This document shows positions 10,501 through 19,727 of a stretch of DNA of 19,873 nucleotides, in pieces. The notes beneath the pieces were generated by a model that saw only the letters and a list, made by a program, of their open reading frames with translations, was not told the DNA's origin and made no database searches. Numbering within the stretch: the stretch's first letter is position 1; every line of letters starts with the position of its first letter. Both the position numbers and the translations under genes were made by a program. The stretch comes from Discostella pseudostelligera (Eukaryota; Bacillariophyta; Thalassiosirophyceae; Thalassiosirales; Thalassiosiraceae), in assembly GCA_036940085.1 (NCBI GenBank), contig JALLBK010000556.1:1-19873 (forward strand), given 5' to 3'.

Positions 10501-11038
10501 GGAAATGTACGCCGGGGATGGAGTAAAGCCGGCAGGAGATAGGAGCAGCAGCATGGGATCATCGTCGACGGGGGATGCATTCCCACCACCACTCGAACCT
10601 CTAACAAATGCACTCATACCCTCCCCTGCGTCCTTCCCATCTGTGGACATCCACAGCGACGCAGGTATGGAATCCTCCTCCAAAGTTACCGTCTCATCAA
10701 GTCACGATGTCACCAAGGTACAAAAATGGGTAGAGTTGTTGGAGAACAAGCCCAATCCGGAGGACAAGGAGGCAATGGCCGTATGGATGGCGAACTTGAT
10801 GAATGCAACCAATGGTGATGGCGGCGGGGCCACTGCCGCCGCTGCAATTGAATCATCTGCCACAGCCACTGAGATGCCGTCGTCTTCTGCTGCTGATGTT
10901 GGTACACTTAAAGTCGAAACAGTGGTCGGTAGTGCAAAGAATGACGAAGATGAGGATGTCATTGCAAGCACATTAATGATGGAACTTGGCCAACCTTCGA
11001 AGAATGATGCTTCACAACAAGAATCTGCAAGCGTGTAA
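7529..11038 (+). CDS. Gln/Asn-rich protein with two Cys-rich CRARG/KVPVAKRNF domains
   Basis: Two exons (7529-9101 and 9218-11038) with intron GTAAGT...CAATTAG, phase 1, joining GMPD to SINDAI. After discounting the 73-base assembly artefact the protein is about 1106 residues. The N-terminal half is Asn/Ser/Gln/Ala-rich with poly-Gln runs. Two copies of one domain follow (from 9589 and from 10123): PCRARG, HNFK, AYF, EHGDEL, then C-x4-C-x9-C-x2-C, then KVPVAKRNFRNRH-x-HG. The Cys/His pattern suggests zinc binding. An acidic stretch (DEEDASDEEEE) follows copy one and a six-Lys run precedes copy two, so a nuclear regulatory or nucleic-acid-binding role is plausible, though unproven. I associate the domain with diatom proteins and know no assigned function. 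The C-terminus contains a short helix-like KVQKWVELLENKPNPEDKEA and acidic sequence. Confidence 0.8.
9102..9217 (+). other. Intron of the Gln/Asn-rich gene (116 bases)
   Basis: Donor ATG|GTAAGT and a pyrimidine-rich tract ending CAATTAG. It resolves the in-frame stop TGA at 9143-9145 and links the two long frames in phase 1. Confidence 0.88.
10126..10270. repeat. Unmerged contig overlap: exact 72-base direct repeat around a single N
   Basis: Positions 10126-10197 and 10199-10270 are identical and separated by one N. Removing one copy plus the N restores an intact second Cys-rich domain (IIPPN-IEHGDELL). It has the same overlap length and geometry as the artefact at 3898-4042, pointing to one assembler setting. 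Confidence 0.93.
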
Positions 11039-11246
11039 GGGAGTTCTGAAGTGTGTCTACACAAGAGTTGAAATGATGATGATGATGCATACCTGTATGT
11101 CAGTTTAAATCTCTGTAGTAGTTGTTTAAATCTACATAAGCTCACAATTCTGGAGAAAGCAATTCTTGTTGAACTCATTTCAGCGTTGAAGGGAAGTACT
11201 AATACCGACTTTGGGGACTTTCAGCACCGTATTTCATAATTAACGG

Positions 11247-11255
11247 TATAAATAG
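11247..11255 (+). promoter_or_regulatory. TATA-box-like string
   Basis: TATAAATAG is a perfect TATA consensus, but no convincing coding start follows within a few hundred bases, so it may be fortuitous. Confidence 0.15.
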
Positions 11256-11341
11256 CAGCCGCGATATGAATGCAGCCTTTTATCATCATCATGTAGAGTC
11301 TTGACAAGCAGAGGAGAATGAGTAGTAGTAGTCAGTGTCTG

Positions 11342-11376
11342 CATCACTTGGAATCCGGCTCGTGTATTCTTGATGG
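11342..11376. repeat. 35-base dispersed repeat, copy 1
   Basis: It matches 12274-12308 at 33 of 35 positions in direct orientation, 932 bases apart; flanks do not match. Both strands are open across it: the minus frame ends PSRIHEPDSK-stop, the plus frame reads HHLESGSCILDG. It could be a mobile-element remnant, a conserved regulatory block or a duplicated exon end. Confidence 0.75.
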
Positions 11377-11760
11377 CTTACTAAGAATTACAGCTATACT
11401 ATAATACCCGTATTCAATGCTGTCCTCAGACTCAGATGAGTCGAAAAGAGAGCCAGCATCGGCCAATCTGTATCCTTGGGCCTCGAGCTTGCCCTCAACA
11501 GCTCCGTTGATCTTACTTCCAGAACCACCGAGGTGACTACTTCAGTTGGACTCAGCCAGAAATGAAATCTTCAGAGGCTCGAATTCCATCTCGTTGTGCT
11601 ATTGCCTATCATTATCTTCGGATTATTCCAAACTTGGCAGTTCGGGGACTCCATCCACTACCCAAGGCTCAATTTCATCACAAATGATAAGGCGATTTGT
11701 AAACCATGAGTTATCGAATAGTTTCGGATGGTTCTCCTGCTGTTGTTGTCTATAGATAGA
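11344..11760 (-). pseudogene. Possible decayed coding block (weak)
   Basis: One minus-strand frame reads protein-like sequence for about 139 codons, interrupted by three internal stops. The last uninterrupted piece, about 64 codons, includes GAVEGKLEAQGYRLADAGSL and ends in the repeated PSRIHEPDSK-stop. No start or domain is recognised. A rival plus-strand frame (11511-11686) is also open and protein-like, so strand is uncertain. Three stops in 139 codons is below random expectation but not decisively so. Confidence 0.2.
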
Positions 11761-12273
11761 GAGAGAAAGCAAAGAGAGAGAGAGAGGGATAGGCAGCGAG
11801 GACAGAAAAAGGTTAGTGGAATGTCGTCATCGTCATCATCAACCCAACATCAGACTCACCTCTTGCTCAAAATCCATTATCATCCATCATACACATTGCC
11901 GCTTCTTCCTCTCCTTCTTCCTCTCCCAGACCGAGATGGCGGTCATGATGCTCGTGACAAATGAAGTGTCGATGAGCGGAGAAGAGGAATAATGAGCTGG
12001 GAAATGGAGAGCATTGGGTAGGTGTGATGCTCGATGAATGTGAGAGATGAGAGGACGATTGTGATGTGGTGGTGTGGAGCTGTGTGGAGTGACATCAAAG
12101 ATTTTTTGGCAGGCGGAGAAGCGGCAGCTGCTGGCATTTTGAGAAGGAAAAAAGAGATTTCCCAATTAGTTTTCTTGGAAGGAATTGGTAGGAGTTTCTC
12201 GTTGATCCTGTCAAACACCCCCTCCTTCTTTCTTCTCTTTGTAGTACCATTTCTCTAGTTCGTGTCAAAGGCC

Positions 12274-12308
12274 CATCACTTGAAATCCGGCTCCTGTATT
12301 CTTGATGG
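12274..12308. repeat. 35-base dispersed repeat, copy 2
   Basis: Partner of 11342-11376. Differences fall at repeat positions 10 and 21. The minus frame ends PSRIQEPDFK-stop; the plus frame reads HHLKSGSCILDG, with one of the two differences synonymous. No long frame continues convincingly on either strand. Confidence 0.75.
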
Positions 12309-12597
12309 AATGAACATTGAAATGCCTCCCCCCGCCCTCGGATCTCATGGTTCTTCTGTTTTTGTCTTTGTGGGTTGGGGTGGATGGGGGCGCAGCTGGC
12401 GGGCGGACGGCCAGCGGATGGATGACCAACATGAGCGACAGACAGATGACAGTAATTTGTCGGTAGCCGTGAGAGCTGCTACGATGACGTACGATGGTGG
12501 ATACGCTCGCTGCGTTAGTTTCTAATACAGAAAGTACGCCTATGGTACGGCGAAGAGATTGGCGCGAGGGGCGCGCCAGAACTTATCTCTTTTGGCG

Positions 12598-12693
12598 GAT
12601 CCAAAGATCTTGTCCGAACCCTGATGATTTTGGCGGGTCGAAAAGATCCAAAGATCTTTTCCGAATCCTGATGATTTTGGCGCGGGTCGAAAA
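12598..12693. repeat. Tandem repeat, two units of 47 and 49 bases
   Basis: Unit 1 (12598-12644) and unit 2 (12645-12693) both begin GATCCAAAGATCTT and end GGTCGAAAA. Unit 2 carries a 2-base insertion and two substitutions. A third partial unit (GATCTTATCGAAC) follows. It lies just left of the retrotransposon leader and may be its terminal or flanking sequence. Confidence 0.8.
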
Positions 12694-12852
12694 GATCTTA
12701 TCGAACGGTGTTCCGATATCGATGGAGATGGTGTTCCGACCTCCATGAGGAGAGTCATTGTTTTCATCGTGTTCGACCCGCCTGCGAGCGTCCAATAGCC
12801 TCTATTGCTATCATCGAACACACCAGCGTATGAACGCTCAAATCACCTTCAT

Positions 12853-12907
12853 ACCAGGTAAATAACTAATCACGTTATGATGACCTTCTGGTCTTACTTT
12901 GCCTGGT
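12853..12907. repeat. Imperfect inverted repeat near the element's left side
   Basis: ACCAGGTAAA (12853-12862) pairs with TTTGCCTGGT (12898-12907) at 9 of 10 positions, with a 35-base loop. It could be a terminal or leader hairpin of the retrotransposon; no matching copy was seen at the right edge of the window. Confidence 0.35.
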
Positions 12908-13043
12908 GCGCGTGGCGGTGGTACCGGGCTCCCAAGGATATTCTTTCCTGGGCTTCGGTCGTCATTGTTAGGAATTTCTTGATGGCACGAATTTCGTCAT
13001 CGTCATTCCTGTCTTGTTTTCTCTATGAGTTTGTTCGTACAGA

Positions 13044-13059
13044 GTCACCTTAAGGTGAC
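13044..13059. repeat. Perfect 16-base palindrome in the element leader
   Basis: GTCACCTT followed directly by AAGGTGAC, a perfect palindrome lying one base before the first leader repeat at 13061. It could be a protein-binding site or a small RNA hairpin. Confidence 0.6.
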
Positions 13060-13060
13060 G

Positions 13061-13293
13061 AAGTCCTCCATGTAAGGGGCACGATATGTTGTCCGTGGCG
13101 AGACACGGAATAAGCTTCCCAAAGCGGTCGCAAAGTCCTCCACGTAAAGGGGCAACGTTCCAGAGCACTTGTGATCGTACAGTGTAAAGTCCTCCACGTA
13201 AAGGGGCAACGTTACTCGACCTGCCTTTCCGGCATTATAGGTCTAAGCTTCCCAAAGTGTTAGCAATATCCTCCACGTAAAGGGGCATCGTTA
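13061..13293 (+). repeat. Four-copy leader repeat (CCTCCACGTAAAGGGGCA core)
   Basis: Cores begin at about 13065, 13137, 13191 and 13270. Copies 2-4 share CCTCCACGTAAAGGGGCA(A/T)CGTT almost exactly; copy 1 is diverged. A second motif, TAAGCTTCCCAAAG, precedes copies 2 and 4 (13111 and 13244), with a weaker relative at about 13317. The array ends about 120 bases before the Gag start at 13414, so it lies in the element's 5' leader. Roles in transcription, Gag-RNA packaging or recombinase recognition are all possible; none is shown. Confidence 0.8.
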
Positions 13294-13413
13294 CTTTGAA
13301 TGCCCTTAGAGGCTTCGCGCTTTCCAAATGTGTCAGCACAGTTACAAATGTAACTAAGTTACTTCTTTCTTCTTCCTTTTACGTTTCAGACGTTTCTCTT
13401 CCCATTAGGAGCT

Positions 13414-15606
13414 ATGAACACCTTTACCTCTTCCCTTCCTGGCCGCCCTGATATTACGGGCTCTCCCGAACAAGTTTATCTCTATGACAACTTTCGTTCG
13501 GCATTTATCTCTGGTATCGACAATGGCACTATTGCCGCAATCGGTACTATTGACCTTGGGTCCAGTTGCCTCCAGTATCTCTTCAACCTCAAGGTTCATA
13601 GGAAACTTGATGGAACCATCGCGGCCATTATCGGAAATTCGTCCAATACTACTGGCAAGTTTAGCCTGTGAAAGGTTGAGATATCTTCCTTTCGTCTATT
13701 TACAGTGGTCAATCTCCGGTCTGCCTTCCCGGTATCACTGGTTTTGTGTGCGGACATCCCACCCAACCTACGCATTGATACTTGGCTAGCGACAAGTGAG
13801 GAGCCTATTGTGGGTTGCGTCCTTCCAAATTTCTTCCCGGTTTACTTCGGTCAGAATATCGTCTATGGCGATATCCGAACCAAGGCCGTCGTCAATGCTT
13901 TTGCTCAGCTCGGGCTGGGATATCAAGTGTGGCTGAGTCAAGCAGAGCTCGCAACTAGGAGGCGCGACGATATCATTCACATCGTTGAGACGCTTGAGGC
14001 CGACAAGTCTACCTACTTCGCCCCGAATTGGATGGCGGAGAATTCTCTTCCTTTTGCATCGAACGGGCCCTGTGGTACGAGCATCATCGTTCAATCCAGT
14101 GAGTACCCGCAGGAGGCTCACGCGATCAAGTCATTCTTCCTTCCAGTGGCCTCCGTACCGGTACAGCTGCAAGGAACGATTACCGTCACCCTTCCTGGAG
14201 AGGCAGAGAAGGATGCCGAAGCCAAGAACGGTATTACGAAGCTGTCCCTCTTTCTCATTGCAGCGGACTGCGATTTCGAAGCCGGTACCATTACGAACGT
14301 GCAGATGGCTACTCACTTGCCCGGTATGGATTGTGTCGTTTCTTCTGGACGCGCAGCTCGGGCTCAGGCCTACTCGGACCTAATCCGCAAGGCTTGTATC
14401 TCAGCAAAGGAGCAAAGCCCTTGGGATGCACGTGGTACCCAGGTTTCTCTCAAGATCGTCCAGAAGACGGTTGCTGCAGGTTTGCTCTCGGGAAACTTCG
14501 CTACCGAGCAGCTAACTTCTTTCTACAACGAGGCCAACTCGGTTGACCCATCGGTGTTTCTGCCCCAAACCAACTCGGCTCAGCTCGCGGCAATCCAGGA
14601 TACCGAGTTAAAATTGCGGAATGAAGTCATGATGGAGGTTTCGGATACCCAGCAGACCAAGCCCAAGACGGCTATCGCCCGCATCGGTTCCCTGTCGTTG
14701 ATGGAAGCATTTTCATCAACTTGCATCAATATTAACACCATCATCAGCGCCTCAGTCAGTACGGCGTCCCCAGTTCCTGTCCTTCATCAAGTAGTGATGG
14801 GAATGGCTGAGTTGATCAACAACTCTGATTGGAGGGAGTATTGGGCTCGCGTTGGCGCCGAGATGCCTGAATTTCATCTCCAGTGCTATGGATATCTCGA
14901 CACTATGTGGAATAATCTAGCCCTCTTTGCGTTGGACTTTGGAAATTGCAATGTGGTGAATGAGAATCGTCCGATGGTTGATCTTGATCTTTCGAAGTTG
15001 AGGAATGTTGTGAAGACCTTCAAGGGGTTTCGTTACACCCTTCACATGGCCCAGGCGACCTATACTCCAATCGCAATGGTACCGCAGTACCTGAAGAGTG
15101 CGCTTTTGCTTGCTGAGAAGCCGTCCAAAAAGCGTGACACCGAGGCTGTGGTTGTGTCTAGGTCGGCTTCGACCAACACCAGGTCTACCGCCACCAGCCC
15201 TTCCAACCAAGCCGGGGGAGCCAATGATGCCCAGATCAAGAAGCGGAAGCAGGGCCCTCGTGGCAATACCGAGCCACCATCATCCAAGAGTGATCGTGGG
15301 ATGTTCTTCTTGAAGGACTCGGCAATGGAGTTGGGTAGAGTTTTTCCTTCGGATCTTTCCGAAAAGCTATGCGCCGGGTTCATGTGCAAGGGCAGGGAAT
15401 GTACTCGTCCTCGTGGGCAATGTGCATTTGCTCACCGCGCCCGGCCTTCTGATTTGAAGCCGGAAGACCTCAACGCGATTATTGCTAAGATTCGAGCCGA
15501 TAAATCCGGTTGGTTGAATAAGCACGTCTTTGCCGGATTCGCGCTCAATCCTTGCCAGGCTATCATGTTGGGAGACGCGAACGGCATTGATCAGAGTACG
15601 TCGTGA
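13414..15606 (+). CDS. Gag-like protein of the retrotransposon with CCCH zinc knuckle
   Basis: It starts at ATG 13414 after the leader array. An 80-codon first exon appears to splice at a GC donor (ACTG|GCAAGT, 13655) to acceptor TATTTACAG (13705), joining NTT to VVNLRSAF in frame. The second exon runs to 15595, where AGA|GTACGT begins another intron; read unspliced, the frame stops at 15606. The body has no domain I can name beyond a mostly globular region, then a Ser/Thr/basic linker (KKRDTEAVV, IKKRKQGPRG) and a C-terminal C-x4-C-x6-C-x3-H motif (Cys codons at 15385, 15400, 15421; His at 15433) with an extra Cys at 15370. Position, size and the zinc knuckle support Gag: RNA binding and particle assembly. 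The frame is intact in this copy. Confidence 0.65.
13655..13705 (+). other. Candidate GC-AG intron in the Gag frame (51 bases)
   Basis: Donor CTG|GCAAGT is the standard GC-AG type and the acceptor TCTATTTACAG is pyrimidine-rich. Phase 1 splicing links the 13414 frame to the long downstream frame and removes the TGA at 13669-13671. A nearby GT donor (13668) gives the wrong frame. Confidence 0.6.
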
Positions 15607-15719
15607 ACAGTTTGTTCGTACCAGTCGTTGTAGTTATTTCACTGCACCTTTTGTCCTGTCTTGAAATGCATATTCATATTTGACGTCCCGGTCGGTTGCT
15701 TGCACCTTGGTTTCTTTAG
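15596..15719 (+). other. Candidate GT-AG intron between Gag and the pre-RT region (124 bases)
   Basis: Donor CAGA|GTACGT and acceptor TGGTTTCTTTAG|GTCC, phase 1, joining GIDQ to PPSLPKQQ. Removal fuses Gag and the RT polyprotein; retention ends translation at the TGA 15604-15606. Alternative splicing could therefore set the Gag to Gag-Pol ratio. Confidence 0.65.
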
Positions 15720-18651
15720 GTCCGCCTTCTTTGCCCAAGCAGCAACCGGCACCGGCAAGAACGTTCGAGGAGGAGCTGGATAACAGATTACATAGTAACC
15801 TAGTCATTCGCCCCAAATCTCGTCGTTCTCAGGCTTTGTCACAAAATTCAGCTCACACTACTCCAGCTACCGCCGTTTTGGCTACGCCCAATAAGGCCGC
15901 AAGCGGTAGCACGAGCACGACATCCATCTTGACAAGTGCGTCAATCTCGTCTTCTCAGGCCGAGTCTTCTCACCCAGTCGGGACCTCTCTTCCTTCGTCA
16001 TGTGCACCCTTGTCAAGGGCCGCCAGGCAGCGAGAGAAGAAACGCATCCTGGATGGCTACCAGACACAGTTTGGAGCACCTGATGGCGATGCACTACCAA
16101 TATTTTCCTGCAAGAAAGGTAAGATGACATTATTTCCTTCGTCTGACGGCTTACGGCCCTTTATGCAACCGGAGTTGGATAAAGGTTATCGGGTAGAGGA
16201 TTTGAACATCTACCATGTTATTGCAATGGTGTTGAAAGAGCAATTCGTCTCCTTTGCTCCAATTGACGTTGCATGGCTACGTTCAGTAAACAAGACCTTT
16301 GCTGAGCTCCTTCCCAAGATTCCACGATGGCAATCGCTTGATTTTTCGTCCCTTTGCAAGCCGCGTCTGAACTACGAAGCTCAGACCGCAATTGATCCTC
16401 ATCGAGTCGAAATGGCCAATGCGGCCATGTTACATTTCGGGATGGATCCAGGAAAGTTCGTCCGTTGGATGGGAGGAGAATATACTGGACGCAGTCAAGA
16501 CGTTTCGCGGGTCTTACGAGCAGTCAAGGATCACATCTCGGAAGAGGATTATTTCCATGTGCATCGAATCCTCCTACAAGGCTGCCCTCATAAGCTTATG
16601 TTCGATGAATCGTTTGCCAGTAAGCAAGCAATAATGGAGCGGGGCAACCAGAAGAACTTCATTGACAACCCAGAGATTGTTCGTAAGACGTTAAACAAGG
16701 AAGATTGATACAGCCACCTAATTCTGATGGACCGTATATTCTGTCTTCTTTCTCCATACCTCCGTCATACCCCTCAAGGAATCATCCTGAAGGAGGGAAA
16801 GAATCCGAGGGTGGTCTGGGATGGTTCCACAAAACGAGCTCCCACAGAGGTCGTTTTGAACGAACTCACGTCGGCATTAGACGAAGCAATTATTACCTTC
16901 GGTGACACCAAAATGCTTTTCTATATTGACGTGTATAACCTTCGCATCAGTTACCCTGACGATCAGATCTTATTGGCACTGGCTGACGAGAAAGCATGCT
17001 TCCGCTTTGGGCAAGTTCACCCAGATCTTACTGGGGCCTTTGGCTTCTATGCGGATGATTATTATTGCTTGGCGACTGCAATGGTATTCGGATCGAACAC
17101 TTCGGCTACCAGTTGGGAACCATTTCGACGCTCGATCGAGGCATTGTCACGCCATTATGCTAGCAGGCCAGATTTGGTCATCAAACACCGACGTTATCTC
17201 GACATGGTGCAATGGGCCCCTACAACTTCATCCAGTGAGCCGGTTAAAGCCAAGTCTTGTTCAATCAATCAAGGTGTACTCGATTTGACAGGCAAGCCCA
17301 TCCCGCGGCCGGCGCGGATTTACGTGGATGATGCTTTGATCGCAGCTGTAGGTCGGATAGCCATGGAAATGTCCTTAGCGGCAACTATTGAGGCAATCTT
17401 CACCGTCATGGGAGATAATAACCCAGCAATACGCCAATGAGAGTTTAGTCGTGGGTACACGCCAGACGCTCCTGGGCGTTATACTATATACGGACACGAT
17501 GACAGTATCCATGACACCGGAGTACGTCGCCGAGATTCGGGACCTGCTGGATATTACTTGGCATCATGCTCGAAAGCGATTCACAGTCTCTGAAGCCCAG
17601 TCGTTGACAGGGAAGCTTGCTAGATTGGCGGAGGGCGCTCATTGGGTATTTCACCTGCTTTCGCACCTCTACACGTCGATTGCACACGCGCTGGCGGAAA
17701 ACAAGAAACTGCTGTCGGAATCATCTGAGGAGTTTCAAACAGTCTGGAAGGTATAGCACTTACGGTGCCGACCAAGCCAAGCACATTTCCTTCGCTTTAA
17801 AGAAAGCAGCCCACCTAGTTCACCATGCCAAATTCCAGTACAATAGAAAAACTACGATGCGAGCGGAGATCGAGTTCTTTTGCGAACAGCTTTGTCCAGA
17901 CTCGGGTACCCTTTGGAGTACACCATTGGCCCTGATAGTGCCGCATGACCTGTTTGCCACAGTATTTGGCGACGCATGTCTGCATGGTGCAGGAGGATAT
18001 TCCATTTCTCTTGGCTTTTGGTGGCACTTAGAGTTTCCCGAAAAAGTGAAACGGCGTACGTTGCTGCACATGAAGGACGATTCGGACAACTCATTGATCT
18101 CCATCAATGTGCTTGAGTTTGTAACAGTGATTCTGAACTACTGCGCCAGTATGCATGTCGTCACGACAACCGCCGTTAAGGACGACCCTCATCCAATGGT
18201 TCTCAACGTCACCGATAACAAATCTGCTCTCAATTGGACATTGCACGCTTGCAAGACTTCACGGATTGGAAGGTTGCTGGCTCGTGTATTCTGTTCACTA
18301 CTGATAAATTCGCTGGTTGGGATCGCGTCAAAGTGGATCAGCACTCACGATAATTATATCGCCGACAATATTTCTCGTCAAAAGCATAACTCACCTTCAT
18401 CGACCGCTGTCTTTGATTATTCGTCTCTCCAACAGAAATACCCCGAGTTGAAGACTTGCTCTTTCTTCCACTTTGCACCAGAGCTTCGCTCGCTGATTTG
18501 GGACACCGTGTCGACCGGGAACTGGCCAACTCACAACATGATAAAGCTATTGAAACGCAAGCCGCTCGGCAGTCTCACTATATCAAGTGGTGCGCCCAGC
18601 ATTACATCCCAGATCCCTGCGGTTCCAACATTGGATATGAACATATCGTAG
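15720..18651 (+). pseudogene. Reverse transcriptase-RNase H polyprotein, broken by one stop and two frameshifts
   Basis: A pre-RT region (15720-16708; Pro/Ser linker then globular) ends in TGA at 16706-16708, but the same frame continues as YSHLILMDRIF into RT. RT features: KEGKNPRVVWDGST, ADEKACFRF (motif A Asp), AMVFGSNTSATSWEPFRR (motif B) and YVDD at 17321-17332 (motif C). The frame shifts +1 near 17425-17440 into the RT thumb (TLLGVILYTD, LTGKLARLAEGAHWVFHLLSHL) and again near 17750-17760 into RNase H. RNase H acidic residues are present: FGDAC (17971), NVLEF (18115), VTDNKSALNW (18214) and IADNISR (18364). The RT and RNase H active sites are otherwise intact. The three lesions are inferred because conserved family sequence resumes immediately after each. 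The end overlaps the recombinase frame. Confidence 0.85.
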
Positions 18652-19727
18652 CCATGTACCTCAAGGACGTAATGTTAGGTACCAACTTCTACGAGGTGGA
18701 CGGGGTGCGGGCAAATACGGTTCGTGGGTATGGTGAAGCAGTCAACACCCTTTTTCAAAAGCGGGGTTTTATCATGCCGGCTCAATGGTCGGAAGCAGGC
18801 AACATTCCTTCTATTCTCATTGATAACCTTGGCAACGAACAAGATGTTGCATCCCAATGTAGTCCACTGGACAACAGAATCTTTGCCCAGCTCCAGACGA
18901 AAGCAGCAGCTAGTAAGTCACTGGATGCAGTTGATAATGTCTTCTTCAATTTGCTTGCAGTGGCCCGTTACATAGGTCCCCGTTCGAGTGAATACGCCCA
19001 GACCAAGCAATCTATGTGCGATTATCATACATATCCTTCTGGACGGAAAGTTGTTAAGGCCTTCACAGCAAATGACTTCGCCTTTTACGATGGAGAGGGT
19101 AACCAAATCACGGAGTTCTCACAATCGGCAAAAGATCGTGCACGCTCGGTGAAAATTACCTGGCGTATCCAGAAGAATCGCAAGAACGGTCAGAAGATCT
19201 CACTTGGAGCCGATACCAATGTGCCGCTATTGTGTCCTGTCCGTAATTGCATGGAACTTGTGAGCAGGGCCCACCATTTGGGCCAATCACCCGACTTGCC
19301 TCTTTGTGTTTACCCAAACAAGAATGGACAGCTCCTTTACCTTACTGGTTCTAAGGTGGCTTCGCTTCTTCGAGGTGCAGTGTTGCATATTCGTCCTCAT
19401 ACTCCAAAAGATGAGTTGAAGAAGTATTCGGCTCATTCGCTTTGGGTATGGGCTTGCGTACTGCTCGATGAAGCAGGTAAACCTGCTGAATTCATTAAGA
19501 AGCATCTTCGCTGGTTGGGCGATTCATTCCGCATGTATCTTCGTGATACGGCCGTCATCAACAGGCAGCATCGCGAAGCCCTCGCCTTGGCATCTTCGGA
19601 GGCATTTGAATTCATTACTGGGTCAATTGCTGCATCGATGGCGAACCTTCACGCTGCTGACTCGGCGCTTCCCAATGACACACCTGTCGATCAGGAAATG
19701 GGCTTGTATCAGGATGAGATGGACTGA
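18456..19727 (+). pseudogene. Tyrosine recombinase of the retrotransposon, catalytic Arg replaced (HSLW)
   Basis: About 423 residues, overlapping the RNase H frame by 196 bases in a different frame, as is common in DIRS-type elements. An N-terminal SAM-like helical region (HYIKWCAQHYIPDP, TVRGYGEAVNTLFQ) is followed by the catalytic domain: ArgI in RYIGPRSSEYAQ (codon 18981), then the HxxR box, here AHSLW (Trp codon TGG at 19443-19445), then LRWLGDSFRMYLRDT with the nucleophilic Tyr at 19536-19538. Recombinases of this type join the DNA copy to the genome through a phosphotyrosine intermediate. With Trp in place of the second catalytic Arg the enzyme should be inactive, although the frame is open to the end. 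Confidence 0.85.

Larger units (their letters stand above)
11039..12850. other. Intergenic region with repeats, no confident gene
   Basis: Nothing here has clear gene structure. Visible items are GAT and AGT microsatellites (about 11075 and 11325), a GA-rich run (11755-11790), a TATAAATAG string at 11247, a 35-base dispersed repeat pair, a possible decayed coding block (11344-11760), and a tandem repeat at 12598-12693. Several splice-like strings occur but do not link frames. Confidence 0.5.

Noticed and set aside
11755..11790. GA-rich run as a regulatory element
   Set aside because: Simple low-complexity sequence with no associated gene start.
13061..13293. CRISPR-like array
   Set aside because: Repeats are unevenly spaced and diverged, sit in a retrotransposon leader, and the genome is eukaryotic.
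13668..13705. 38-base GT-AG intron (GTGAAAGG...TTTACAG) in Gag
   Set aside because: It joins the wrong frame; the GC donor at 13655 with the same acceptor gives the correct phase.
13786..14121. Minus-strand 111-codon open frame
   Set aside because: It lies wholly inside the Gag exon and has no independent support.
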